Source: Pseudomonas parafulva NBRC 16636 = DSM 17004 (GTDB lineage: Bacteria > Pseudomonadota > Gammaproteobacteria > Pseudomonadales > Pseudomonadaceae). From it: a DNA stretch of 64,000 nucleotides. The DNA lies in contig NZ_BBIU01000005.1 in assembly GCF_000730645.1 (NCBI RefSeq), positions 248,001 to 312,000 on the forward strand, read 5' to 3'. The position numbers and the translations under genes are program-made. Shown here one piece after another: positions 1-8,380 of this stretch (positions within the stretch are counted from its first letter, which is position 1; each line of letters opens with the position of its first letter). A model generated the notes under the pieces. The model saw only the letters and a program-made list of their open reading frames with translations. It had not been told where the DNA came from and did not search any database.

Positions 1-789
1 CACCCCGGTGCAGGTAAGGATGAGCACGCCGCGAATCCACCAGGGCGGTGGCGTGTTGCCCTCGGGCGCCTGGTACAGGGCCTTGCGCTTCACCAGCGCC
101 CGCAGCGCCACCAGCAGCAGTGCGGCACAGGCAAAACCAATCAGCGGCGAGAACAGCAGGGCGTAGCCCACCTTGCTGGCTTGCGCCCAATCCACGCCAC
201 TGGTGCCTGCCCGCCCGTGCATCAGGGCATTGGCCACCCCCACACCGATGATCGAGCCGATCAACGTATGGGACGACGAGGCCGGCAGCCCAAGCCACCA
301 GGTGCCAAGGTTCCAGATAATGGCCGCCAGCAGCAGCGCGAAGACCATGGCGAAACCGGTGGTGGAGCCAACCTGCAGAATAAGCTCTACCGGCAGCAGG
401 GCGACGATGCCGAATGCGACCGCGCCGCTTGATAGCAGCACCCCGAGGAAGTTGCACAACCCTGACCACACCACCGCAACGGGTGCCGGCAGGGCATGGG
501 TGTAGATCACCGTCGCCACCGCGTTGGCGGTGTCATGGAAGCCATTGACGAATTCGAACCCCAGGGCGATCAGCAACGCCAGCCCAAGCAGCACAAAAGG
601 GGTGAAGGTAGTGACCACGGTGCCGCTGGCGGTCACATCCTGCTTCAGGCTCCAGGCGGTGTAGGCAATGCAGGCAAGCAGTATGCCGAAAAACAGCAGT
701 ACAGCGGCGCGCCCAGGCCGATGTTGCAGTTGCGGGCGCGAATCACGCTGGGCCAGTTGCGGGTGCATGGCCAGTGACGGGGTTGCCAT
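1..789 (-). CDS. PiT-family inorganic phosphate transporter (partial, 3' end outside window)
   Basis: The reading frame enters from the left edge, so the C-terminal part is missing; 263 codons are visible. The start is the ATG at 787-789, preceded on the minus strand by GGAG five bases away. A hydrophobic segment near residues 28-45 is followed by the PiT signature GFEFVNGFHDTANAVATVI, then several more membrane helices and the repeat-like GLPASSSHTLIGSIIG. PiT proteins are inner-membrane symporters that take up metal-phosphate or phosphate with a cation. Family assignment is secure from the signature; the exact paralogue (pitA or pitB) cannot be told from the visible part. It is transcribed away from the acetyltransferase gene at 1002. 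Confidence 0.9.
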   Translation of the reverse strand, partial: MATPSLAMHPQLAQRDSRPQLQHRPGRAAVLLFFGILLACIAYTAWSLKQDVTASGTVVTTFTPFVLLGLALLIALGFEFVNGFHDTANAVATVIYTHALPAPVAVVWSGLCNFLGVLLSSGAVAFGIVALLPVELILQVGSTTGFAMVFALLLAAIIWNLGTWWLGLPASSSHTLIGSIIGVGVANALMHGRAGTSGVDWAQASKVGYALLFSPLIGFACAALLLVALRALVKRKALYQAPEGNTPPPWWIRGVLILTCTGV

Positions 790-1001
790 GGGGGCTCCAG
801 TTGGCATTGGGCGAAGGTGCCGAATGGCCCCCAGCATAAAAACATACGCTGATGTCACCGTGACCTCGGTCAATGAAATACCCAGGCCGCAGGTAGCAGG
901 TGGTGCTAGGTTGAATCTGAGGATGCCTGCACAATGATGGCCGCACGAAGGGTTCGGCTACCGGGCCTTTTACCCTGCAGGTTTTCACAAAGGGCAAGTG
1001 A

Positions 1002-1436
1002 ATGGCGCTGCAATTGACCCCCGCCACAGACCACGACCTGGATTTCGCCCGTAACCTCACCCGGCAAGCCATGCTGCCCTATTACCGGGAATACGACCTG
1101 CTGTGGGTGGAGCAGGCGTTCGACCAAGCCTGGGGCTGGCGCGAGCAGTGGCTGGTCACCCAGGGCGATACGGTGTTGGGTTTTTGCAGCCTGAGCCAGG
1201 ACCGCCAGGCGCTGTTCATTCGCGAGCTGCACCTGTTGCCAGCGCACCGGGGCCGCGGCGTGGGTGCCTGGGTACTGGAAACCCTGGCCCAGTGGAGCCG
1301 CCAACGGCAACTGGGCTTGCTGCGGCTGATGGTGTTCCGCAGCAACCCTGCCAGGGGCCTGTACCAGCGCCACGGTTTCGTGGAAATGGGCGAGGACGAA
1401 TGCTTCGTGCGCATGCAGCGCGTGATCGACCAATAA
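1002..1436 (+). CDS. GNAT-family N-acetyltransferase
   Basis: A 144-residue protein with one GNAT fold. The acetyl-CoA pyrophosphate-binding motif A is visible as LHLLPAHRGRGVGAWVLETL (about residues 72-91), followed by LLRLMVFRSNPARGLYQRHGF, the usual beta5-alpha5 region in which the RGLYQRHGF segment recognises the end of the fold. The length is normal for a stand-alone GNAT. The start ATG is preceded by AAGGGCAAGTGA. The substrate (an amine on a metabolite, antibiotic or protein N-terminus) cannot be inferred. It is followed after about 100 bases by an XRE regulator in the same direction. Confidence 0.88.
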   Translation: MALQLTPATDHDLDFARNLTRQAMLPYYREYDLLWVEQAFDQAWGWREQWLVTQGDTVLGFCSLSQDRQALFIRELHLLPAHRGRGVGAWVLETLAQWSRQRQLGLLRLMVFRSNPARGLYQRHGFVEMGEDECFVRMQRVIDQ

Positions 1437-1541
1437 CGCCAGGGTGGCTTGTGGTAGATGGGTTGCATCGGCATAGTGGCCCCATGGACCCATGTGGGGG
1501 TTGGCCCCCATGCACATGCCAAGGGATAAGGAGATGCCCGG

Positions 1542-1931
1542 ATGAATGGAATCGGCCCGCGCCTGCGGGAAGAACGTGAAAGGCTGGGCATGACCCAGCG
1601 AGTATTCGGTGACATCGGCGGGGTTGAACCCAACGCCCAGGGCAAGTACGAAAGCGGCGAACGCACGCCGCGTGCGGACTACCTGGCAGCAGTGGCAGCC
1701 AGCGGGGTGGATGCGCTTTATGTGCTCAGTGGCCAGCGCACACCGCCCCCGCTGGCGGGCCTTAGCACGGGCGAAACCGGCCTGCTGAGTGCCTTCCGCC
1801 AGTTGCCGAGCGACGACCAGGCGGCGATCTGGCACCTGTTGGGGCGTTTGGCGGACGACAGGCAAGTGCAGCAGGGCACCAGGCGATCAGGCACCACCCG
1901 TCAGCCGTTTCTGACGGAAGCAATGCGCTAG
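1542..1931 (+). CDS. XRE-family helix-turn-helix regulator
   Basis: A 129-residue protein whose N-terminal residues 3-62 form a Cro/CI-type helix-turn-helix: IGPRLREERERLGMTQ, then a degenerate recognition helix region and KYESGERTPRADYLAAVAA, where the helix-turn-helix normally ends. The remaining 65 residues have no recognised domain and may serve dimerisation. The ATG follows GATAAGGAGATGCCCGG, a good ribosome-binding site. The gene sits between a GNAT gene and gacA. A small GC-rich hairpin (1495-1510, TGGGGG/CCCCCA) lies just upstream. The target genes are unknown. Confidence 0.82.
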   Translation: MNGIGPRLREERERLGMTQRVFGDIGGVEPNAQGKYESGERTPRADYLAAVAASGVDALYVLSGQRTPPPLAGLSTGETGLLSAFRQLPSDDQAAIWHLLGRLADDRQVQQGTRRSGTTRQPFLTEAMR

Positions 1932-1994
1932 GCCCGCTGTGAAATTTTTTGTTAAGGTGGCGGGATCCAATCGCCCTGCTGAAGAGGTGTGTGC

Positions 1995-2633
1995 TTGATT
2001 AGGGTTTTGGTGGTCGATGACCACGATCTGGTACGAACCGGTATTACGCGCATGCTGGCCGATATCGACGGCCTGCAGGTGGTGGGTGAGGGTGATTCAG
2101 GCGAATCGGCGCTCAAGCTTGCCCGCGAGCTGAAGCCCGACGTGGTGCTGATGGACGTGAAAATGCCCGGCATCGGCGGCCTCGAAGCTACCCGCAAGTT
2201 GCTGCGCAGCCACCCGGACATCAAGGTAATTGCCGTTACCGTCTGCGAAGAAGACCCGTTCCCCACGCGCCTGCTGCAAGCCGGCGCAGCAGGGTACCTG
2301 ACCAAGGGCGCCGGCCTTGACGAAATGGTCCAGGCCATTCGCCTGGCCTTCGCCGGCCAGCGCTACATCAGCCCCCAGATTGCCCAGCAGTTGGCGTTGA
2401 AATCGTTCCAGCCCCAGGGCTCACCGTTCGATACGCTGTCTGAGCGCGAAATCCAGATCGCGTTGATGATTGTCGGCTGCCAGAAAGTGCAGATCATCTC
2501 CGACAAGTTGTGCCTCTCGCCCAAGACCGTCAATACTTACCGGTATCGGATCTTTGAAAAACTCTCGGTCACCAGCGACGTCGAACTGACCTTGCTGGCC
2601 GTTCGCCACGGTATGGTCGACGCAAGCCTGTAA
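1995..2633 (+). CDS. gacA: GacA/UvrY-type response regulator
   Basis: A response regulator of the GacS/GacA system that activates the RsmY/RsmZ small RNAs and through them secondary metabolism, biofilm and motility genes. The receiver domain fills residues 1-120, with acidic pocket DD at 8-9, phospho-acceptor Asp54 in VLMDVKMPG and the conserved Lys in YLTKGAG. A LuxR-type helix-turn-helix follows ([29 protein letters not shown]). I place the start at the TTG at 1995: GAAGAGG at 1981-1987 lies seven bases upstream, and the protein then begins [12 protein letters not shown] as known GacA proteins do. A GTG at 1989 would be too close to that site. uvrC starts five bases after the stop, the classical gacA-uvrC arrangement. 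Confidence 0.96.
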   Translation: MIRVLVVDDHDLVRTGITRMLADIDGLQVVGEGDSGESALKLARELKPDVVLMDVKMPGIGGLEATRKLLRSHPDIKVIAVTVCEEDPFPTRLLQAGAAGYLTKGAGLDEMVQAIRLAFAGQRYISPQIAQQLALKSFQPQGSPFDTLSEREIQIALMIVGCQKVQIISDKLCLSPKTVNTYRYRIFEKLSVTSDVELTLLAVRHGMVDASL

Positions 2634-2638
2634 ACCTC

Positions 2639-4462
2639 ATGTCCCAAGTTTTTGATGCCAGCGCATTCCTGGCGACCTGCAGCGGTCGCCCGGGCGTTTA
2701 CCGGATGTTCGATGCCGACGCCCGGCTGCTGTACGTTGGCAAGGCCAAAAATCTCAAAAAGCGCCTGGCCAGCTATTTTCGCAAAACCGGCTTGGCGCCC
2801 AAAACGTCTGCGCTGGTAGGCCGTATCGCCCAGGTAGAAACCACCATCACCGCCAACGAAACCGAGGCGTTGCTGCTGGAGCAGAACCTGATCAAGCAAT
2901 GGCGGCCGCCGTACAACATTCTGCTGCGCGACGATAAGTCCTACCCCTACGTGTTCCTGTCCGATGGCGAATTCCCCCGCCTGGGCATCCACCGTGGCGC
3001 CAAAAAGGCCAAGGGCCGCTACTTCGGCCCATACCCCAGTGCCGGCGCCATTCGCGAGAGCCTCAGCCTGCTGCAAAAGGCATTTTCGGTGCGCCAGTGC
3101 GAAGACAGCTACTACGCCAACCGCACCCGGCCCTGCCTGCAGTACCAGATAAAACGCTGCAAGGGCCCCTGCACCAACCTGGTCACCCCCGAGGAATACG
3201 CCGAAGACGTGCGCCACTCGGTGATGTTTCTGGAAGGGCGCAGCCAGCAACTGGGGAACGAACTGAACGCCGAAATGGAAAAGGCCGCCATGGCCCTGAA
3301 TTTCGAAAAGGCCGCCGAGCTGCGCGACCAGATCGGCCTGCTGCGCCGCGTACAGGACCAGCAGTACATCGAGGGCGGCACGGGCGACGTCGACGTCATC
3401 GCCGCCTTCGTCAACCCGGGCGGCGCCTGCGTGCACATGATCAGCGTGCGCGGCGGGCGGGTGCTGGGCAGCAAGAACTTCTTCCCCCAGGTGGGCATCG
3501 AGGAGGACGTGGCCGAGGTGATGGCGGCGTTCCTGTCCCAGTACTACGTGGGCAACCCCGAGCGCGAGCTGCCAGGCGAGCTGATCGTCAACGTGGTGCA
3601 CGAAGACTTCGTCACCATCACCGAGGCGCTGCACGCCCTGCGCGGCCGCGAGCTCACCATCAGCCACCGGGTGCGCGGCACCCGCGCCCGCTGGCAGCAG
3701 CTGGCGGTGACCAATGCCGAACAGGCGCTCAACGCGCGCCTGGCCAACCGCCAGCACATGGCGGCCCGTTTCGACGCCCTGGCCGAAGTGCTGGGCCTGG
3801 ACGAAGTGCCCCAGCGCCTGGAGTGCTACGACATCAGCCACTCCAGTGGCGAAGCCACCGTGGCCAGTTGCGTGGTGTTCGGCCCTGAAGGCCCGGTGAA
3901 GTCCGACTACCGCCGCTTCAACATCGAAGGCGTCACCGCAGGCGACGACTACGCCGCCATGCACCAGGCGCTGACCCGCCGCTATGGCCGCATCCGCGAC
4001 GGCGAAGGCAAGCTGCCAGACGTGCTGCTGGTGGACGGCGGCAAAGGCCAACTGAACATGGCCCGCGACGTGATGCAGGAGCTGGGCTTCAGCGAGCTGA
4101 CCCTGCTGGGCGTTGCCAAGGGCGTCACCCGCAAGGCCGGCTTCGAAACCCTGTACCTGAACGACGTGCACCACGAATTCACCCTCAAAGGTGATTCCCC
4201 GGCGTTGCACCTCATTCAGCAGATCCGTGACGAAGCCCACCGCTTTGCCATTACCGGCCACCGCGCCAGGCGCGGCAAGGCACGGCGGGTGTCCAGCCTG
4301 GAAGATGTGGCCGGTGTCGGCCCGAAGCGCCGGCGTGACTTGCTGAAACATTTCGGCGGCCTGCAAGAGCTCAACCGCGCCAGTGTCGACGAGATTGCCA
4401 AGGCACCGGGTATCAGTAAAAAGCTTGCCGAGTCGATTTATGCCAGCCTGCATAGCGAGTAG
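2639..4462 (+). CDS. uvrC: UvrABC excinuclease subunit C
   Basis: UvrC makes the two incisions around a lesion in nucleotide excision repair. The 607-residue length is normal. In order: GIY-YIG nuclease (residues about 14-95, [20 protein letters not shown]), the cysteine-bearing linker around [13 protein letters not shown], a UVR UvrB-binding domain ([20 protein letters not shown], about 220-240), an RNase H-like 5' nuclease domain ([31 protein letters not shown]), and a C-terminal double helix-hairpin-helix ([36 protein letters not shown]). All key motifs are intact. It is probably co-transcribed with gacA (gap 5 bases) and followed 33 bases later by pgsA. Confidence 0.98.
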   Translation: MSQVFDASAFLATCSGRPGVYRMFDADARLLYVGKAKNLKKRLASYFRKTGLAPKTSALVGRIAQVETTITANETEALLLEQNLIKQWRPPYNILLRDDKSYPYVFLSDGEFPRLGIHRGAKKAKGRYFGPYPSAGAIRESLSLLQKAFSVRQCEDSYYANRTRPCLQYQIKRCKGPCTNLVTPEEYAEDVRHSVMFLEGRSQQLGNELNAEMEKAAMALNFEKAAELRDQIGLLRRVQDQQYIEGGTGDVDVIAAFVNPGGACVHMISVRGGRVLGSKNFFPQVGIEEDVAEVMAAFLSQYYVGNPERELPGELIVNVVHEDFVTITEALHALRGRELTISHRVRGTRARWQQLAVTNAEQALNARLANRQHMAARFDALAEVLGLDEVPQRLECYDISHSSGEATVASCVVFGPEGPVKSDYRRFNIEGVTAGDDYAAMHQALTRRYGRIRDGEGKLPDVLLVDGGKGQLNMARDVMQELGFSELTLLGVAKGVTRKAGFETLYLNDVHHEFTLKGDSPALHLIQQIRDEAHRFAITGHRARRGKARRVSSLEDVAGVGPKRRRDLLKHFGGLQELNRASVDEIAKAPGISKKLAESIYASLHSE

Positions 4463-4495
4463 AATGCCGGGTTCAACCCGCGGCCAGTCGTACCG

Positions 4496-5056
4496 ATGAA
4501 TATTCCAAACCTGCTCACCGTTCTACGCGTTCTGCTCATCCCGATTTTCATCCTGCTGTTCTACATGCCGTACCACTGGAGTTACATGGCGGCCAGCAGC
4601 GTGTTCGCCGTAGCCGCCGCCACCGACTGGCTGGATGGCTACCTGGCGCGTCGGTTGCAGCAGAGCACCCCGTTCGGTGCCTTCCTGGACCCGGTGGCAG
4701 ACAAGTTGATGGTGGCTGTGGCCCTGGTGCTGCTGGTGCAAACCCACGCCAACTTCTGGCTCACCCTGCCAGCGGCCGTCATCATTGGCCGCGAAATCGT
4801 GGTGTCGGCACTGCGTGAATGGATGGCCGAACTGGGCGCGCGGGCGCACGTGGCCGTGTCTAACCTGGGCAAGTGGAAAACTGCCGCACAAATGCTGGCG
4901 TTGGTGATTCTGCTGGGTAACCCACCGGCTGTTACCTTCTGGGTGATTCTGGGTTACGGGTTGTTGCTGGTGGCGGCGGGGCTCACCCTGTGGTCGATGG
5001 TGCATTACCTGCTGGCCGCCTGGCCGCACTTGCGCGAAGGCTCTGAGCAGAAATAA
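4496..5056 (+). CDS. pgsA: CDP-diacylglycerol-glycerol-3-phosphate 3-phosphatidyltransferase
   Basis: PgsA makes phosphatidylglycerophosphate, the committed step to phosphatidylglycerol and cardiolipin, in the inner membrane. The 186-residue protein opens with [18 protein letters not shown], typical of PgsA, and carries the full CDP-alcohol phosphotransferase motif DG-x2-AR-x8-G-x3-D-x3-D, seen as [19 protein letters not shown] followed by PVAD (about residues 44-66). Four to six hydrophobic helices are evident. It is the last gene of the gacA-uvrC-pgsA run; a new promoter for tRNA-Gly starts just after its stop codon. Confidence 0.97.
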   Translation: MNIPNLLTVLRVLLIPIFILLFYMPYHWSYMAASSVFAVAAATDWLDGYLARRLQQSTPFGAFLDPVADKLMVAVALVLLVQTHANFWLTLPAAVIIGREIVVSALREWMAELGARAHVAVSNLGKWKTAAQMLALVILLGNPPAVTFWVILGYGLLLVAAGLTLWSMVHYLLAAWPHLREGSEQK

Positions 5057-5077
5057 AAGTTTTTTTGAATCAAGGGG

Positions 5078-5105
5078 TTGACGCCGTTTTGGATATCGCT
5101 AAAAT
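5078..5105 (+). promoter_or_regulatory. Sigma-70 promoter of tRNA-Gly
   Basis: TTGACG (5078-5083) and TAAAAT (5100-5105) are separated by 16 bases and lie immediately upstream of the tRNA gene, predicting a start near 5112. This lets the tRNA be expressed independently of pgsA. Confidence 0.75.
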
Positions 5106-5120
5106 GGCACCCATCACGAC

Positions 5121-5196
<76 letters not shown>

Positions 5197-5234
5197 AATA
5201 TAGATCTGCAGGCTTTTGGGTTTGTGGGTTGAAG

Positions 5235-5261
5235 AAAAAAGACGCTTAGGCGTCTTTTTTT
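5235..5261 (+). terminator. Rho-independent terminator after tRNA-Gly
   Basis: A-tract, then stem GACGC (5241-5245), loop TTAG, stem GCGTC (5250-5254), then seven T. The flanking A-tract means it could also end transcripts arriving from the other strand. Confidence 0.85.
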
Positions 5262-5808
5262 GTTTCTGGCTGGTGGTGGTCAGAAATAGTCAGGCGTTGT
5301 GGTCTTGCCTGATCGACGCAGCAGTAGATCGCGCTAACGGGGCCTGCGGTTTCTCTTCCCCGTTCTTTCCTGTGGTCAACGGTCGATTGGCCCATGATAT
5401 ACATGATCCGCCTAGGCGCTTAGAGCGCCCGATGCTGCTCGCACGGGCACGCACAGCACTTCGAATTATTGTCGGATTGCCAAAGGGCTGCTTTGCAAAG
5501 CATGGGGTAGTTGTGGCCGACGCAACTCGTTGCCCGGTTCAAATTACGCGTGAGTATATCCAGATCGCCCGGCAGGCAGGCGTTCCCAGCCTATCTCTGT
5601 TATTCGGCAACACTGACCAAATGGGAGGCAGCCAAAGGACGGTAGTTTTACGGAACGGGCTTGGATGAGCAGCCGTGTCACGTCGCACAGTGGTGAGTAG
5701 CTGTGCGCACGTGGATTGTCCGTTTTCGACCATAACGGATGTTGCGCCTCACAGCGGACTTTGTGGGAGCAACTGTCTTCCACAACAACCTACAAGTTAG
5801 CGCAATCA
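5262..5808. other. Gap downstream of tRNA-Gly without a convincing gene
   Basis: An open frame of 150 codons (5216-5668, plus strand) covers part of this stretch, but it begins inside the terminator and shows no domain I recognise. Its second half from the ATG at 5432 (MLLARARTALRIIVGLPKG and onward) is the only part that reads like protein. It may be an eroded gene left by island turnover. I see no integrase, attachment-site repeat of the tRNA 3' end, or promoter worth naming. Confidence 0.35.
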
Positions 5809-5879
5809 CTGTGGGAGCGGGCTTGCCCGCGAATACGGGCGAAGCTCGTGCCATCCTCTGCATAGCCTGCTTCGCGGGC
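5809..5879. repeat. Pseudomonas REP element followed by a truncated inverted REP
   Basis: TGTGGGAGCGGGCTTGCCCG begins a REP unit (5810-5834). The stretch 5809-5867 is an inverted, diverged copy of the repeat at 21977-22036. A second, inverted REP starts with CTTCGCGGGC at 5870-5879 and then stops abruptly, which is where the IS110-type element begins. The half REP suggests that the element inserted into a REP pair. Confidence 0.75.
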
Positions 5880-5898
5880 CCGCCCGTGCTGACGCCGA

Positions 5899-6720
5899 TC
5901 ACGCTGCTTTTCCGATCTGCGTCGCATCTGCTGGCTGAGGCAAGATCAAATCTCGCCAGGGTGTACCCGTCTTGAGCATCGCATTCAGACGTACGATGAA
6001 AGTTCTCATACACGCCACCAGAGCAACTTTGGCCACTTTGCCTCGACCACGCAGCGCCTCATAACGGTCCTTAAGGGCCGGGTTGTGTCTCACAGCCACA
6101 AGCAGAGCCATGTACAGCGCCGGCCTGACTTCAAACCGGCCTCCTGAGATAGAGCGCTTGCCCACGGACTTTCCGCTGTCGTAGTTAAAGGGCGCCACAC
6201 CGACCAGGGAGGCTATTTCCTTGGACTCAACGCGACCCAGTTCCGGCAGAAGCGCTACCAGCTTGCTTGCTGTCACCACCCCAATACCCTTCACTTGGGT
6301 CAGCTGAGCGACTCGCTCATCATTAAGCTTTTCGGCCTGCTGCCTGATCGCTTGCTCAACCAACTTAATCTGCGACCGGAAGTACTGGAGATTGGCTTTA
6401 AGGAAATCGGCCACGACCAGTGACTGGGCTTGTTTCAGGCGCCGCCGGTCATCGTCTCGCTGCTGGACCAGCCGATCACGCTGTTGCAGCAGCTCTCGCA
6501 GAAGCGCTCTATCAGGGCTGATTTTCAAGGCAGGCTGGTCTGGAATGACCTCGGCGTAATGGGCCAATACTTCGGCGTCGATAGCGTCGGTCTTGGCCTT
6601 GACGCCCATCGAGTCAGCGAAGTTCCGGGCTCGTAAGGGATTTACGCGGATGACCTTGTAGCTCGCGTCTTGCAAAAAACGCATGACATCACGCTCATAG
6701 CCACCTTTGGCTTGGCCCAC
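5899..6720 (-). pseudogene. IS110-family transposase, N-terminally truncated
   Basis: The visible 273 codons carry the C-terminal half of the DEDD catalytic domain (KTDAIDAEVLAHYAE, supplying the last two Asp), a coiled linker (LLRELLQQRDRLVQQRDDD) and the Transposase_20 domain (QVKGIGVVTASKLVALLPEL; GKRSISGGR with the conserved serine). Family members are about 310-340 residues. Here the first 50-60 residues, including the first catalytic Asp, are missing. The frame upstream runs into a TGA six codons before the GTG, and the position of the family EATG-type Glu reads QAKGGYE. IS110 enzymes are RNA-guided recombinases. This copy should be inactive. Its 3' end abuts a cut REP element, fitting REP-targeting IS110 elements known in P. 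putida. Confidence 0.8.
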
Positions 6721-6778
6721 GCTTGTGATTCGAGATCAGAGCCGCATCCAACTGTTCGGGCTCTCGGCAAAGTGGAAC

Positions 6779-6844
6779 GGTGAATGGCAGCTTGTGCTCC
6801 CACTCGTGCTCATGGCACCTGCGGCACTCAGCTTGCCATTCACC
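6779..6844. repeat. 66-base inverted repeat / hairpin between IS remnant and Shedu gene
   Basis: GGTGAATGGCA (6779-6789) is perfectly complementary to TGCCATTCACC (6834-6844), with further imperfect pairing inside (GCTTGTGC against GCACTCAGC). It lies just upstream of the truncated transposase. It could be an element end, a structured RNA, or a relic of the deleted part of the IS. The rest of 6721-7039 holds no gene that I can support. Confidence 0.45.
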
Positions 6845-7039
6845 GCTCTCACACCAAATTCTAATTCAACCTCAAGACACAAGCGGGTAGAGGAGCCAGG
6901 ATGGGCAGTCGAGGCGACCTCGAAACTGATGCAGCCCCTCATTATGTCATCGTGCGCATCGCTCGACTGAATACACGCAAATCGGTCCCTTATTCCGCCC
7001 GCCAGCACAATCTCACTGATAACAAAAACCATCTTACAA

Positions 7040-8068
7040 TTACAACTGATGAAATGTTGCAAATTGCTGGTAAAGCTCATCAAAAGTCACAACACTCACG
7101 TGCGACGCAACTGCCTGGCGCTGAACCTCAAATGCTTTTAACTTTTCTGAGTCAGACCCAAGACTACTCAAATCCCCAACAATCAAGAAGCAACGAGGTG
7201 AAAAAACCTCAAAAGGCACGGGTGAGTCACACCTCTTCTGGAAGTAATATTTAATTAGCTCACTGCGCTGTATAAGAACCTGAGAAATGGCACCGGATAC
7301 GTCCTTGGAGAGCGGGTAGGTTCCACGATACTTAGAGCCCAGCAGCTTTGTAGCTGGCGCCTTGATCTCAACCAAACTAATATTGTTAATTTTATTTAGA
7401 AAAGCAAAGTCAGACCTAAGATCTCCAGCACCAGATGTATTTGTACCCCCAACATGAAATTCGCTTTGCAACAGTACTGCATGCCCTCCAAGAAGGCGTT
7501 CTAGCACGCCTTTTCGCTCCTCAAATTCTTTCTGCCAAAAGCGCTCATCTCCCTTCATTAGATCTCGATTTTTTGACCAAACTTCCAGTGCCAGCGCAAT
7601 ATCAGACGAATAAATTCCGCGCTCAATTAGGGGCAGCACATCGTTGGCTACCACGACATTGTTGAAGTCCTCTACCACCTCCACAATTTGACCAGCAAGG
7701 TCAAAAGCTGACGAATCAGGCTCATTGCTCTTAATATACTCTATCAATTGAGCCAGACTTCTTCTTGAGATCGCAACGCAGTTCATAAAATTTCTAAAAT
7801 AAATATCGGAATCAAATCTTTCAGAAACTTCATGCTTACTTGCTTTTTCCCCAATTAGTTCGCATACCCTCTGATTAACGCTATCATCAAGCGAATAAAG
7901 CATTTCCTCAGCAGTTTCAAGAGGCTCCGAAGCAAAGCCCGGATGACACAGCTTTAGGCTCAATGCTAACGCTATCTTAGAGGCATCCTGGGGTCTAGCC
8001 TTTCTTAAGTCTTCCGATAGTTGCATAGCGTCCAAAAATGCATCAATGTCAAATTTCTTTTGTTTCAT
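7040..8068 (-). CDS. Shedu-type anti-phage nuclease (SduA, DUF4263)
   Basis: A protein of 342 residues from the ATG at 8068 (preceded by AAGGG eight bases upstream); a GTG at 8104 would add 12 residues but has no ribosome-binding site. The N-terminal 170 residues are helical and unassigned. The C-terminal part matches the Shedu SduA core: FWQKEFEERKGVLERLLGG, then a PD-(D/E)xK-like nuclease with SDFAFL (Asp about 220), VEIKAP (Glu234, Lys236) and a downstream GAISQVLIQR (Gln263). Shedu is a known single-gene defence family that nicks or cuts DNA. It sits beside a second defence-like gene. Codon and base use look AT-richer than the core genes. Confidence 0.83.
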   Translation of the reverse strand: MKQKKFDIDAFLDAMQLSEDLRKARPQDASKIALALSLKLCHPGFASEPLETAEEMLYSLDDSVNQRVCELIGEKASKHEVSERFDSDIYFRNFMNCVAISRRSLAQLIEYIKSNEPDSSAFDLAGQIVEVVEDFNNVVVANDVLPLIERGIYSSDIALALEVWSKNRDLMKGDERFWQKEFEERKGVLERLLGGHAVLLQSEFHVGGTNTSGAGDLRSDFAFLNKINNISLVEIKAPATKLLGSKYRGTYPLSKDVSGAISQVLIQRSELIKYYFQKRCDSPVPFEVFSPRCFLIVGDLSSLGSDSEKLKAFEVQRQAVASHVSVVTFDELYQQFATFHQL

Positions 8069-8104
8069 CCGATCAACCCTTTTATGCTTTTTGTGCCTCA
8101 CCAC

Positions 8105-8380
8105 TCGCTAAAAGAAAAAGCCAGAGTGCCCCACAAGCTATAGGGGCGGCCCGCCGCCGCTCCCCAGCGCTTCCGGCAAATCTTCCTGCATGCCCGGCTT
8201 CGCGGGACAAGCCTTCTCCTACAATGATGGCGCACCATTGCGGACGGCCGCGATGGGCTGCTTTCGGCCAGAAGCGGTCATTCCGCCTGCCTACAAAACT
8301 AGGGTGGCGGAGTGCAATATATGGCATCTTCTAGGCCTGCTGCGCTCAGCATTCTGTATGATCCATCCTTGCTATATTTT
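8105..8380. repeat. Intergenic stretch with degenerate REP-like and dispersed repeats
   Basis: GGCTTCGCGGGACAAGCC (about 8188-8205) resembles a decayed REP. GGCTGCTTTCGGCCAGAAGC (about 8258-8277) followed by GGTCATT resembles a dispersed Pseudomonas intergenic repeat, also related to the inverted repeat near 12650. No gene is supported here. Confidence 0.4.

Noticed and set aside
2537..4453. 638-codon open frame on the minus strand opposite uvrC
   Set aside because: Antisense shadow of a conserved GC-rich gene; low-complexity His/Ala/Val-rich translation with no domain.
5216..5668. 150-codon open frame after tRNA-Gly
   Set aside because: It starts inside a terminator, has no ribosome-binding site or recognisable domain, and may be eroded sequence. 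Described only as a gap.
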